Source: Cadophora sp. MPI-SDFR-AT-0126
Lineage: Eukaryota; Ascomycota; Leotiomycetes; Helotiales; Ploettnerulaceae
Direction of reading: 5' to 3'
NCBI GenBank assembly: GCA_020747065.1
Contig: JAGMVK010000011.1
Location: forward strand, 248,001-312,000
DNA: 64,000 bases
Part shown: positions 23,660 to 34,179 of the stretch, in pieces
Numbering within the stretch: position 1 is the stretch's first letter
Layout of the letters: each line of letters opens with the position of its first letter
The notes under the pieces: model-generated
The model's input: only the letters and a program-made list of their open reading frames with translations
Databases searched by the model: none
What the model was told of the DNA's origin: nothing
Program-made: the position numbers and the translations under genes

Positions 23660-24715
23660 CTAGTACTTAGTCGATCCTCCCTTGTTTTTCAAGCATAAAG
23701 TCAAGCGCCTTAGCATAGAGGCATTCAACTTCAGAAGCGATTCCTTAGAAATTATAGGCCAGATTTCTTCCAACGCTCTTTCTATCATGCCTTGATTCTT
23801 GATTCTATGTCTCCTCTTCCCAATTAGAATCTTAATTTGCTTCTACAAATTCTCAATCGGCGAAAGATCGGGAGATTACGTAGGCCAGCGAAGCCTCTTA
23901 ACTCCTTACCTATCGAGCCAACTCGTCACGAGCTTTGCTTTATGCCACGAAGCGTTATCTTCTTGTATAACTACTTCCGGGCTGTACTTTCGTCTCATTC
24001 GTCGATAGAAAGGCATGAAATGCTTTTTTATAGTCTCTAAGTATCGAGCCGCTATCATAGTCCCACCCTTCGGAATAATCACTAACGGGCCCATTTCATC
24101 TCCGCAATAACAAGACCAAACACCAATAGTTGTCCTCCCTGACTTAAAGCTAGGCTTCAAGTTCTTTTCAAGGTATTCTTCGCCGGCGCCACGAGTCACG
24201 TAAAACACCGATCCGTCGGCACCGACGTAGAAAGTAACCTCGTCGGACTAGCACACCTTATTCCAGTCTCGTTTAAGTGTTTTTTCCTCCTTACACCACA
24301 CACGACGTTGATATTTGTGCTCTTCCTTTAAGAAAGGCTTCTTCCAAGGTCAACGCTTCGATTTGCCAGCGTTTTTAAGGATTTTGCGTACGAGGTTTCG
24401 TCTAAGTTGCTTCATCGATTTTAACAGAGTTGCGAGTGCATGAAGAGTCGCTCTTGTGTCTTTATTTGCGTATCGTACAAGAGCACGATTATCCCGCGGA
24501 GTAGTTTTCGGTGCAGGGCCGTATCGAGGGAGGTTTTTATAGGTAGCGCGACCTCGTGCTTCGCAACGATCGATAATTGAGCGTACAGTAGAGCGGGGTA
24601 GGTCTTCAAGCTCCACAATTTGAGGAATCGAGTAGCCATCTTTCCAGCGAGTCTAAACTTCGGCTCTTCGAGTCGGAGAAGTCTCTCGACGGCTTGTTTT
24701 CGGCGCGCGACCCAT
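23660..24715 (-). pseudogene. Tc1-type transposase remnant, 351 codons
   Basis: One frame runs the full 1056 bases without a frameshift but has six nonsense codons (after SRRETSPTRRAEV, KNAGKSKR, NKVC, SWLDR, LRWPT and PIENL). Still visible are a helix-turn-helix part (SIPQIVELEDLPRSTVRSII), a first catalytic Asp (SDEVTFYVGAD), the second (VIQEDNASWHKAK), the third acidic residue in SPDLSPIEN, and the end SMLRRLTLCLKNKGGSTKY, standard for Tc1 transposases. Several stops look like CAA/CAG/CGA to TAA/TAG/TGA or TGG to TAG, the transitions RIP produces. The product cannot be active. Confidence 0.85.
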
Positions 24716-24815
24716 GGTACAGGTTTTGGTGGAGAATAAGAGTGGTTTCGTTGCGTAGGATATGTGGAGAGTGGGGTATATGCCCTGCGAGTTACTACTC
24801 CAAAAGCGGTAAAAT

Positions 24816-24839
24816 TGGCGAACACCTACCGGAACCGAT
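24816..24839 (-). repeat. right terminal inverted repeat
   Basis: Exact reverse complement of 23544-23567, followed by TTG and then the TA target site. Confidence 0.85.
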
Positions 24840-25564
24840 TTGTACGTGCCATCGCCATTGAACATCACAACCCTTGTCTGCCGTACGAAGCCATTGCAAC
24901 ATAGCTAACAGTTGTCTCTTTCGAACAGAGACTTCTAACCATTCCCAGACCAGTGGAATACATCGGAATATGGTTCTCGTCAGAATTGTTCATCAAGCAT
25001 GTGTTTGCGAGGAGAATCGAGACGGTATTCGAGCAGATATGGGCGGCAGAAGATATGAGGGACGTCGCCGAGGCAGGAATATCAGCAGATGGCTCTGCGA
25101 CCTCGCAATTTTTTGGCTATCCACACGTCAGCGCCTGGCCATGGTAGCTATTTCAGTGTAACTCACTTGGCCTCCGGAAGTTGGTAGTGGTAGATCAACA
25201 GGCTGATGATTATCAGTACCTCAATACCTTGGCAGGGGTGTTGGTGGAAATGTACCTCTGGTGGGTTCTGTGGCGGCGGAACGTACACCTGAGCAGCATG
25301 TACGTTCTCCTCATGAGATGCTATGGGCACAATCGAGCGATGAGACGGGGCAATCTAATTCCAGTCAGCCAAGGTGCGAGCAGAGAAAAAGAGTATGGAT
25401 AGGGGATTTGCGCGACTTGCCATTGAGATGCTGGGAGTAAGCTTGAAGCCCTTAAGAAACCCGACCATGTTCTGCCAGTTGCTGTTGGAGGACATAAATA
25501 CGGTGTTGCTGAAGGTGATGGGTTTGAATGCCTTTTAAAATGCCTTTTAAGGGATTTGGTTGTG

Positions 25565-25595
25565 ATGGTGGTGGTGGTCGTGGTCGTGGTCGTGG
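25565..25595 (+). repeat. GTG/GTC trinucleotide-like tract
   Basis: Runs of GGTGGTGGTGG followed by three GTCGTG units; low-complexity DNA outside any supported gene. Confidence 0.6.
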
Positions 25596-26173
25596 GAGCG
25601 TGAAAGTTGGATTGGAGGAGGTTGAGGATTTGAGGAATCGGGGTTTTCGTATTGGATCAGAAGGGGGGAAGGGCGAGAAGGCAAAGCTATGACTTAGTCG
25701 GTATGTCGTGGAAGAAGCGACTAGGGGACAGAAGAAATCCCGCCGAACGAGCACTAACGATGCTTAGATACCGGTCTCAGACGAGGTCCTGACATGGCCG
25801 ACATCTTGCAAGCTATGGCCCGGAATCAGGACGACAAGAAACGTCCTAATTTCTCAACTGACCCGAGTACACAATGGAGGAAAGAGCATTTTCCAGCCCA
25901 CTCCTGCCACGATGGGGATGATCAGAGCAGGATGGAAGATCGACTGAATGCCCATGGGAACGCAAGCCACGTATGTGATGAAGGAAGCTGGCGGATGAGA
26001 ATGAGGTACGTGCGCATCGAGGCCTCCGAGGCGGTGGCTATTCAGCCCGCTATCTTTTTGTTGGGATTCTCTACTCTCTCAAGCCTGGACAAGATGTGAC
26101 CTAAGCATGGACTCGTTGATGCTCCTGCGTATGGGAAAATGCCACTGGATGAACTCCGGATTTTGGTTCTTCA

Positions 26174-26593
26174 TCAAGTGCTGGATTTCCTGCGGAGTGA
26201 AGGACAGCAAAGGCTGACATCAAGCTGCATATGTAGGTCCGATCTCGATAGCTTCAGAGTGCGTCGCAATTCGCCAATCAGGAATAAAAAGACCCCCGCA
26301 GCATGAAGCCAGCTTGCGGTACTCCATATATGTATGCCCTGCAGGTACCACGCCCCATAGTATGTTTCGTGCATCGCGTCAAGCAATTCTTGCAGATTTG
26401 TTGCTTGCAAAAAGGTCGGATCGCCAATGCCTGAGACGATGCTGTCCAAATCTCTTGCTTGGGCTGATGTGTTGACGACAGTTGTGCGTATTTGGCAATC
26501 TGGCGAAACAGCAAAAGTGAACAATATTGTGAATAGCGCAGGGCAGTCATAAGGTAGTAAAGACTCGAGGTGAGAACAAAACGCTGAACGCAA
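26174..26593 (-). other. unassigned open stretch with a hydrophobic segment
   Basis: About 139 codons are open without an in-frame ATG; the apparent start is TTG and an in-frame TAG lies just upstream. The peptide has one hydrophobic run (WLHAAGVFLFLIGELRR) and composition that looks protein-like. It could be one exon of a gene whose other exons I cannot find, or a remnant. No family recognised. Confidence 0.2.
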
Positions 26594-27555
26594 TGGATAT
26601 CCTTCGATTATCTATTTGCATCACATTCCTTCTCGCCGCACGTGCGTTACATGCCCTCCTGCTGTGAAGGCCACACAATCAAAGACACACTGACCAGATT
26701 GACGGGCGAGGCTTTGGGCAATAGCCAATGAGAAGATCAACTACCACCCCTTGCTATGGTCGGCATGCAGGTTCAGCGTCCCTTGCAGAAGAACAAAAGC
26801 AGACTTAAACAGACAACAAATTTGGACTTTTAGTTCCAACTGGAACTCCTTGGGTCATGATCCAGTCGTGTGATAATTCGACCCACATTCGCGACCCAGG
26901 CATTCAACACCTTTACCTCGATGGTGCATAGCGAATTCAAAGGAATACGCCAAGATACTTCAACGCGAAAGCTACAGAGCCTTCATTGGTTGTGTATGCA
27001 TATGTCAAAGTCCACGGTGCATAAGGTATGCTGCACAAGCTAGGTTTATGCAGGAGTCGCGAATGCGCATCCCGTTACTGGTTTGGACACATAAAAAATG
27101 CTGCAGCTAGACAAAGAGCAACAAGGCAGCGAAAAAAAGTCAAAGAAGAAGCAGAAGGTGTATGCACAGTAGGAACAGAATCTGGGCGTGAAGCAACCAC
27201 CTTAGCTATTCTGCGAGGCAGCGAGGCGATCGCCGTGTTAGCAAATGCTACTGGTCAAAGATGCGCGCCAAATTCCAGCTGGGATGAGCCACAACTCCCC
27301 CGGAATTATCTCGGCTATAAACAAAACAAAACAAAACTGCCTCAATCGCAATCTATCAATATTTACGTTTGTCTGTTCTAAGGCGGAAACAAAGAAAGAT
27401 TAATGAGCTTCTGGAACTTCAAAACAATACTTGAGATAAGTGAGAGCTCTATGCCATCCGGCCGATAGGTCGACCAATTCATATCACTTTCTGGTGAGAA
27501 GATATGGCAAAGAAAAAAAAACCATTATCGAAGTGTAAATAAAGTCTCGCCTCGC

Positions 27556-27590
27556 TTCGGTTCGGTTCGGCTCGGCTCGGCTCGGCTCGG
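27556..27590 (+). repeat. pentanucleotide tandem repeat (TTCGG)3(CTCGG)4
   Basis: Seven perfect 5-base units: TTCGG three times, then CTCGG four times, preceded by an imperfect CTCGC unit. Intergenic. Confidence 0.9.
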
Positions 27591-29028
27591 CAAACATTTT
27601 TCTAAGAGATTTTCCAAAGGCTACCAGCTCCGAAAAAGCATCTCATCTCTGAGATTCGGAAGCTTGATTTTCAAGTCGAAGAGTAAAGAGGCACGCTACT
27701 ATGCAAAATTCAGCAATTGAAAAGACTTGGAAAGAGCTTGCCAAATCGAGGCTATACCAGTATTAACTTCGTATTCTCTGTGAGATGGTGACACAGGCGT
27801 TAGATTTGAGGTCACGAGTGCTTTTCCCTCTAGTGCCTTGCACTTGATGATGGGCTTTGAGGAAATGCTCATCAAAATCTTCTGCTCCTGTAATTGTCTG
27901 GAAAAGCGACTCAACGCCGGAGTTTCCGGGTGCCAAACTCAAAAGACCCAAAGAAGGAGAAAGAAGGTCGAAGGAAGATTAACACCTGGAGAACAGAAAC
28001 ATCATCAAAGCAGACAGGGAGGTTGCATAGACCGAGAATTCAGAAGTCCATTTTGAAAGAAAAGATGATTAAAATAATAAGGAGAAAAGCATTTCCTTCT
28101 CTTTCGCAGGAGTGGAAGCACGGAGGAAGAAATAAGGATACAGCCGAGGTTTGGCGTTAAATTCGGTACCTGGCGGCATTTGCCCATGAGCAACAAGATA
28201 AGCAGATCCAGGAAGCTACGAGTACTGAAACGTCTGAAAGCTTCCAGGTGAACAGAGATAATAATTCGAAGGAGTTGCTGGAATAGTCGCGGCGTTCTAT
28301 GAAGGGTGTCGAAAGTTTTCGAGTCTGGTAGAGTTGTGCTTGTCAATGAGAATTTTAACCAATACATTGTCGGTGCGCCTCTAGCGACAGGCCGATTGAG
28401 GCACTTTGTACCTCCGTGATGGCCGGTGGATTTACTACAGTATGTCGTGATAGATGTTTCCGGGAGTTAACGAGCTCCTGAGGGCCGCGCTCCCAGGAGT
28501 CATCGGGTTCCTAGGTCCCGCTTCTCAGTATGTCCTTTTAGAGTCCAGGTGGTCGCCCAGGAGCGTCCGTAACACGCTTCCAGAACACTAAATCTACGCC
28601 AATAAACATTTTCACGTCTAAAGTGTATCAGCATCTTTGTAGTTGCGCTTATGTAGCGCATTTGTTTACTCGATCAAAGACCAATTACTTCCCCGCCCCT
28701 CAAAGATCCCGTTTCATAGAGCCGCACCAATCACAGTCTCCGAAATCATGCTACCCCTCGCTTCAGCCTCGTGTAGCCTCGCCCCACGTCAAAACCGGAT
28801 ATCAGCCGTGCGTGGACACCCCACTACTACAACAGCCTGAATGGGAGGTGGATATCGTACATCACCTCACTTCACTTCCCTCCCTTTCTTTGCAACTGCA
28901 TCCTCATTTCCAATTCTCTTCTCTTCAGTTCACCTCTTTTGAATAGAAAACATTCAAAAATATCTCACAGCTTGACAGCAACAATCCATTGATTACAACT
29001 ACCCCGCACTTTCACATCAACCACCACA

Positions 29029-30179
29029 ATGTCAACACCAGCCTCCTCCCCCGCCCCCTTCCAATTCCTCCCCCTCGGCGCCATAATCCAGAAATTCCTC
29101 GTCGGCAAAGAAAACCTCAACATCGTACAAGGCTTCCCCAAACAAGAACACTACGTCTCGCACAACGCGCCCTTCTTCGGCGAGACGATCGGCCGTGTCG
29201 CAAACCGGATCAAGAGCGGGAAGATTGAGTCCTTGAACGGGAAGTCGTATAGTCTTGCGAAGAATAATGGGGAGAATGCTCTGCATGGAGGGGATGTTGG
29301 GTGGGGGAAGAGGGTTTGGGAGGGACCGGTCCCGGTCGGTGTGAGAGGGATTCCTGGGGTGGAGGGATTGGAGGGGGGAGAGAGTGTGAGGTTTACGCTG
29401 AGGAGTGAGGATGGGGATGAGGGGTATCCTGGGACGGTGGATGTTAGTGTTGTTTATACGGCGGGTGTGGTGAAAAGCGCAGAGGGAAAGGAAGTTCGGG
29501 TGTTGGGGATCGAGTATGAGGTGCAGTTGGCGGGTGATGAGCTTGAGGAGACGGTGGTTAATGTTACGAATCATTCGTATGTATACCTTTCCTTACTCTA
29601 TCCTCTCACGATACACAACCACCGCCTGTTAGAGAGAGCTGAGGAAGACCAACTGACATCCACTTCAGGTATTTCAACCTCACCGGCACTCCAACCATAA
29701 CCGGCACCGAAGTCACCCTCTCCACAACCGCCTACCTCCCCGTCGACGCAGGCGGAATCCCAACCACCGCCTCAACCTCTCCATACCCCTCCCTCACACC
29801 CAACAAACCTTTCACACTCGGCCCCTCCGAACCCGACATCGACGACTGCTTCATCGTCGACCCCTCCCTCGCATCGTCCATCCCCCTGGACACGCGCTCC
29901 TCGCCATTGAAGAGTCTAGTGAAGGCGTATCATCCGGACAGTAAGGTGCATCTGGAGGTGCTGAGTACGGAGCCTGCGTTCCAGTTTTATACTGGCAAGT
30001 ATATTGATGTGCCGGAGGTTGAGGGGGTGCAGAAGAGGGGGCCGAGAAGTGGGTTTTGTGTGGAGCCGAGTAGGTTTGTGAATGCGGTTAATGTGGAGGA
30101 GTGGAGGGGGCAGGTGGTGCTGAGGAAGGGGGAGGTTTATGGGAGTAGGGTTGTATATAAGGGGTGGTGTGATGAGTAG
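29029..30179 (+). CDS. aldose 1-epimerase (galactose mutarotase family)
   Basis: Exons 29029-29576 and 29669-30179 give 352 aa, the usual length. The enzyme interconverts alpha and beta anomers of aldoses, classically galactose in the Leland route. GRVANRIKSGKI near residue 65, NALHGG near residue 90, EGYPGTVDVSVVY near residue 140, the catalytic His in NVTNHSYFNLTG (codon split by the intron region) and the catalytic Glu in GFCVEPSRFVNAVN near residue 315 are all present, as is IDDCF. There is no signal peptide, so it should be cytosolic. The N-terminus (STPASSPAPFQFLPLGA) fits the fungal branch. No other sugar gene lies nearby. The 5' leader is CT- and CA-rich; the intron has GTATGT and CTGAC. 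Confidence 0.92.
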
Positions 30180-31454
30180 GTGGTGGAGTGGATGTGATGG
30201 GATGAGGCTAGATATGGCTCAAAAAAGAAAGTAGAGAGTTCTGAAAATGTAGATTGAAACGAAGAATTGGAAAGCTACCGGGTGAAACAAGCAATTGGTG
30301 CACTTGACCAGAGATACGTAATTCAAGGCAGATAGGGGTGCATGACAAAGTACGCACTGGATTGGATACTGAGCGAAAAACTGACCTGTCATACCAGTTT
30401 CTTCACTTGATTCCATTCGATTTGACTGCTGCGTAGTCGTTTATATGGATCTAATATGGCTGGAAAGAAAACATTGACTTGAAAGAACCGATTGGAAAGA
30501 GCCTCTACTCTTCGTATAGTCGGCAGAGACAAAACTCCAGGAATTTTGTGATGTCGCTTCCATGACTCTGCAGCGTACAGAAGACAAGTTAAGGTAACAT
30601 TCGGCGTCCGATCAAGATCAAAATCTCTCCAACTCGGTAATTACATTTTTCTTATAACTCCATCCAGCTAATCCTCCGCTTCTGTCCATGTGAAAGAACA
30701 ACAATAAAACATCATACAAATCACATGACCGTCTCTCTTTATCCCCGAACCTCGGCATCTCTCCATCTGTACACCGCACGCCGCATCCGTCATCAACCCC
30801 AGACCCAATCCAATCCCCAATCCAGATTCAGATCCAGATCCGGCACTTACCATGTTCAAACGTCTCGTCTCAGCCCACCATCACATGTAAAAAATCCCAA
30901 GCGCATGTCACGTCAAACTGCACCTCTTGCATGCGCCAACCAATCATGTCCGCTGCAATCGTAAAATAATGTATGCACATGACCCCTATGTGGGGATTTT
31001 TCGGGACTCCGTTCCTGACGCGTGCGTGCGTGTGATGCGAGGATCCGGGGTGATGGCTGAATCGTATGGGGGAAAGAAGAAGAAGAAGAAGAAGAAGAAG
31101 AACAGGAAGAGGCATGTGAAAGTGTTGGTGCATTTTATTTTATGGGGGAGCAGGGGAGAGGATATGCCGAGGGACATGAGACTACTACTTCTTACCTTCT
31201 ACTTCTTCTTTTGTAGCAGACGACTCTTCCTCTTTATTACTTTTACTTTACATTTGCATATTCTTGCAGTAAACTGAATCACTGGATTATTCTGGATTGC
31301 TGTCTGTTGTTTCTGCCATACTGAGTGATAGACTGATTCAGTCCTTTCTGCATACATTCCTTCCTCACTCGACTGGCCGACAGAACTACGTACAATACGA
31401 CACCACAACTCTACATCCTACCACGCACAACACGGCAGACAGACAGCAGACAAG
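30180..31454. other. intergenic region
   Basis: About 1.3 kb without a supported gene, containing a GAA microsatellite and ending in the promoter of the b5-dehydrogenase gene. Confidence 0.55.
31076..31102 (+). repeat. (GAA)9 microsatellite
   Basis: Nine uninterrupted GAA units, about 350 bp upstream of the next ATG. Confidence 0.9.
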
Positions 31455-33362
31455 ATGGGGAAGACCTTCACTACCGCCGACGTAGCGGCGCATAATACGC
31501 CAAAGGACCTGTACATTATCGTCGATGAGGATGTCTACGATCTAACCACATTCCAGGACGAGCATCCAGGTTAGTTGCCTCTTCTGCGACTCTGCCCGCA
31601 CCCGTCTCCTCTTCCAGCCGCTCTCTGCAATACCACGACTGATCTGCGCTCTATGCTAACACTTCCCCCACAGGCGGAAAGAAGATCCTCACCCGCGTAG
31701 CCGGAAAAGACGCCTCCAAGCAATTCTGGAAATACCACAACGAGGGCATCCTCAAGAAGTACAAAGCCAAGCTGCAGGTCGGCTCTCTTGACACGAAAGC
31801 GCCTGAGCCTGAACCGAAGAAGGAGGAGAAGAAGGAGATTGTGAAGCCACAGGCGGAGAGCGGTGCGGTTGTGCCGGTTCCTGCGACCGAGGCGGTGGAG
31901 GTGGAGACGCTGGATCCGTTTGGGGAGTTGATTCCTTTTGCGGATCCGGCTTGGTATCAGGGTGTATGTTTCCCTCTTCCCATTAATTGCTACCTCAGGT
32001 CCAGCAGACAAATAGCTAATGTGCCATTCCCCCACAGTTCCACTCCCCCTACCACAACGAAACACACGCCGCCCTCCGCGAAGAAATCCGCGAATGGGTC
32101 AGCACCGAAATCGAGCCCAATGTCGGCGAATGGGATGAAGCCAAGAAGGTCCCCGACGAGATCTACAAAGCGATGGGCACGCGCGGATATCTCGCCGGAT
32201 TGATGGGCATGCACTACCCCACCGAATACACAGACAATCGCATCAAGAGCGTGGCGCCGGAGAAATGGGATCTCTTCCACGAGATGCTCCTCACGGATGA
32301 GCTGTCTCGCGCTGGCTCTGGAGGTTTTGTCTGGAATGTTATTGGAGGGTTCGGGATCGGATGCCCGCCCCTGGTGAAATTCGGGAAGAAGGAGTTGGTG
32401 AAGAGGATTCTACCCGGGATCTTGAATGGTGATAAACGGATCTGTCTGGCCATCACGGAACCAGATGCTGGATCGGATGTAGCCAATTTGGGATGTGAAG
32501 CCGTGCTTAGTGAGGATGGCAAACATTATATTGTGAATGGCGAGAAGAAGTGGATTACGAATGGTGTTTGGTGCGATTACTTCACTACTGCTGTGCGGAC
32601 TGGCACGAAGGAGAGTGGTATGAATGGTATCAGTGTGTTGCTGATTGAGAGGGATATGGGTGGTGTTTCGACAAGGAGGATGGATTGTCAGGGTGTGTGG
32701 AGTTCGGGAACGACGTATGTTACGTTTGAGGATGTTAAGGTTCCTGTTGAGAATTTGATTGGGAAGGAAAATAAGGGATTTAAAGGTTTGTTTACCTCCA
32801 CTTCGCACTTCCCCCTCTATTGCCTCACTAGCAAAAAGCATGAAGTATCACGTGCTAACACTCCCCAGTCATCATGACAAACTTCAACCACGAACGCATC
32901 GGCATAATAATCCAATGCATCCGCTTCTCCCGCGTCTGCTACTCGGAATCCGTCATCTACGCCCACAAGCGCCGCACCTTCGGCGTCCCCCTCATCCAAC
33001 ACCCCGTCATCCGGCTCAAGCTCGCACACATGGCCCGCCAGATCGAAGCCTCCTACTCCTGGCTCGAGCAGATCATCGGGCAGATCTCGCACATGCCCGA
33101 AGACCTCGCCATGCTGCGCCTCGGCGGCCCGATCGCGGGCCTCAAGGCGCAGGCTACCGTCACGTTTGAGTTCTGTGCTAGGGAGGCGAGTCAGATTTTC
33201 GGGGGGTTGAGTTATTCTCGTGGAGGGCAGGGCGGGAAGGTGGAGAGGTTGTATAGGGATGTTAGGGCTTATGCTATTCCGGGGGGCAGTGAGGAGATTA
33301 TGCTGGATTTGAGTATTAGGCAGAGTTTGAGGGTGGGGAAGGTTATGGGTATGAAGTTGTAG
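31455..33362 (+). CDS. cytochrome b5-acyl-CoA dehydrogenase fusion
   Basis: Exons 31455-31569, 31674-31963, 32038-32785 and 32869-33362 give 548 aa. Residues 1-75 form a cytochrome b5 domain: YIIVDEDVYDLTTFQDEHPG with haem-ligand His, then AGKDASKQFWKYHNEG with the second His region. A charged Pro/Glu/Lys linker (about 80-125) leads to a complete acyl-CoA dehydrogenase: TDELSRAGSGG, AITEPDAGSDVAN (FAD/substrate motif), YIVNGEKKWITNG, YAHKRRTFGVPL and YRDVRAYAIPGGSEEI at the end. These flavoenzymes introduce an alpha-beta double bond in acyl-CoA thioesters. Fungi have several such b5 fusions; the b5 part presumably passes electrons to or from the flavin. The dehydrogenase branch resembles AidB/fadE-like enzymes. 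Compartment unclear; no mitochondrial presequence is obvious. Confidence 0.93.
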
Positions 33363-34179
33363 ATGGCTTTGTGACAGGGAAAGGGGTGAGAGGAGGGGTG
33401 TGAGGATGGAGGATGAGGGAGAGAAGTGTATTTTAGATCGTTCGCTTTGTTTACTTACATCGCTTACCCTTGGCCTAGCTTAGGGGGTTTCGCCTCGGAA
33501 AATGGCAGCTAGATGGCTTGCCTGCCTTCCCTATGAATTTCATAAAATCATAAAAATTCCAGATTTCTTTTTCTCCGTAACAGTAGTATGCCTCCTCACT
33601 TACTAAACCTTTCCCTTCCTTCGTTGATTGCCCCCTTCTCTCCCCTTATTCCGCCAGATACTGTAGCTAGACACTGGGGTTGACACCAGGTCGCACTTTG
33701 GACATCGTACGAAACACGGTCCTGCTATTGATTGATAGTTTAGTTGAGCGCTCCATGCACGTTGGTGAATCGTCATCCGAGTTTCTCGTCCGTGTGAAGC
33801 ATTATCTACTTCAGGAGCTCTGATACTAACCACTGGAACTCCCGCGGCTTTCCAAAGTCAATATACTGAAGCTTTTCATATATTCTCAATTCACAGCCAT
33901 ATGCGGCTCTCCCCACTTCGCTTCATAAGAAGCCTTAAAAAATAAAAGCATTCAGACTAACTTCACCCAGCCCAAAACATCGCATTTCTGTAGCATGGGA
34001 CTCTCCATCCGCAAAACGCACTGCTTGACAAAGGAATTGGTCGATCTTTCATACGAACATAAGACTGTCCTCAGCATGCCTCCCTCTTTGCCACAAATCA
34101 GAGCAACCGATGGTGGCTTGATCGCAGCGAATATTGTCACTGACATGGTGCCCTACGCTCGTCAGTTTGCGGAACCATA
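33363..34179. other. intergenic region between convergent genes
   Basis: About 0.8 kb between two 3' ends; no gene seen. Confidence 0.55.

Larger units (their letters stand above)
23542..24842 (-). mobile_element. Tc1/mariner transposon (DD34E-like), RIP-degraded, 1.3 kb
   Basis: The element is bounded by TA on both sides (23540-23541 and 24843-24844) and has terminal inverted repeats that match exactly over 24 bp, starting 2-3 bases inside each end. It carries one transposase reading frame on the minus strand with ATG at 24715 and stop at 23660, interrupted by six in-frame stop codons. Size, TA target and catalytic motifs fit Tc1-type elements; fungal pogo/Fot1 elements would be DD37D and larger. 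The spacing at the tips differs by one base between ends, a sign of age. Confidence 0.85.
24843..29028. other. gene-poor region to the right of the transposon
   Basis: About 4.2 kb with no convincing gene. It holds simple repeats (listed separately), a minus-strand open stretch at 26174-26593 and short basic open frames at 27028-27381 and 27894-28160, none with recognisable motifs. The last 300 bases are C/T-rich and probably the promoter of the epimerase gene. Confidence 0.5.

Noticed and set aside
23542..24842. Fot1/pogo-type element
   Set aside because: The third catalytic position reads SPDLSPIEN, as in Tc1 (Glu), and the element is shorter than Fot1-type elements.
29032..29574. 180-codon minus-strand frame opposite the epimerase
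   Set aside because: It mirrors the GC-biased third positions of exon 1 of the epimerase; a shadow frame.
31571..32065. 164-codon minus-strand frame opposite the b5-dehydrogenase
   Set aside because: Shadow of the coding strand; no motif.
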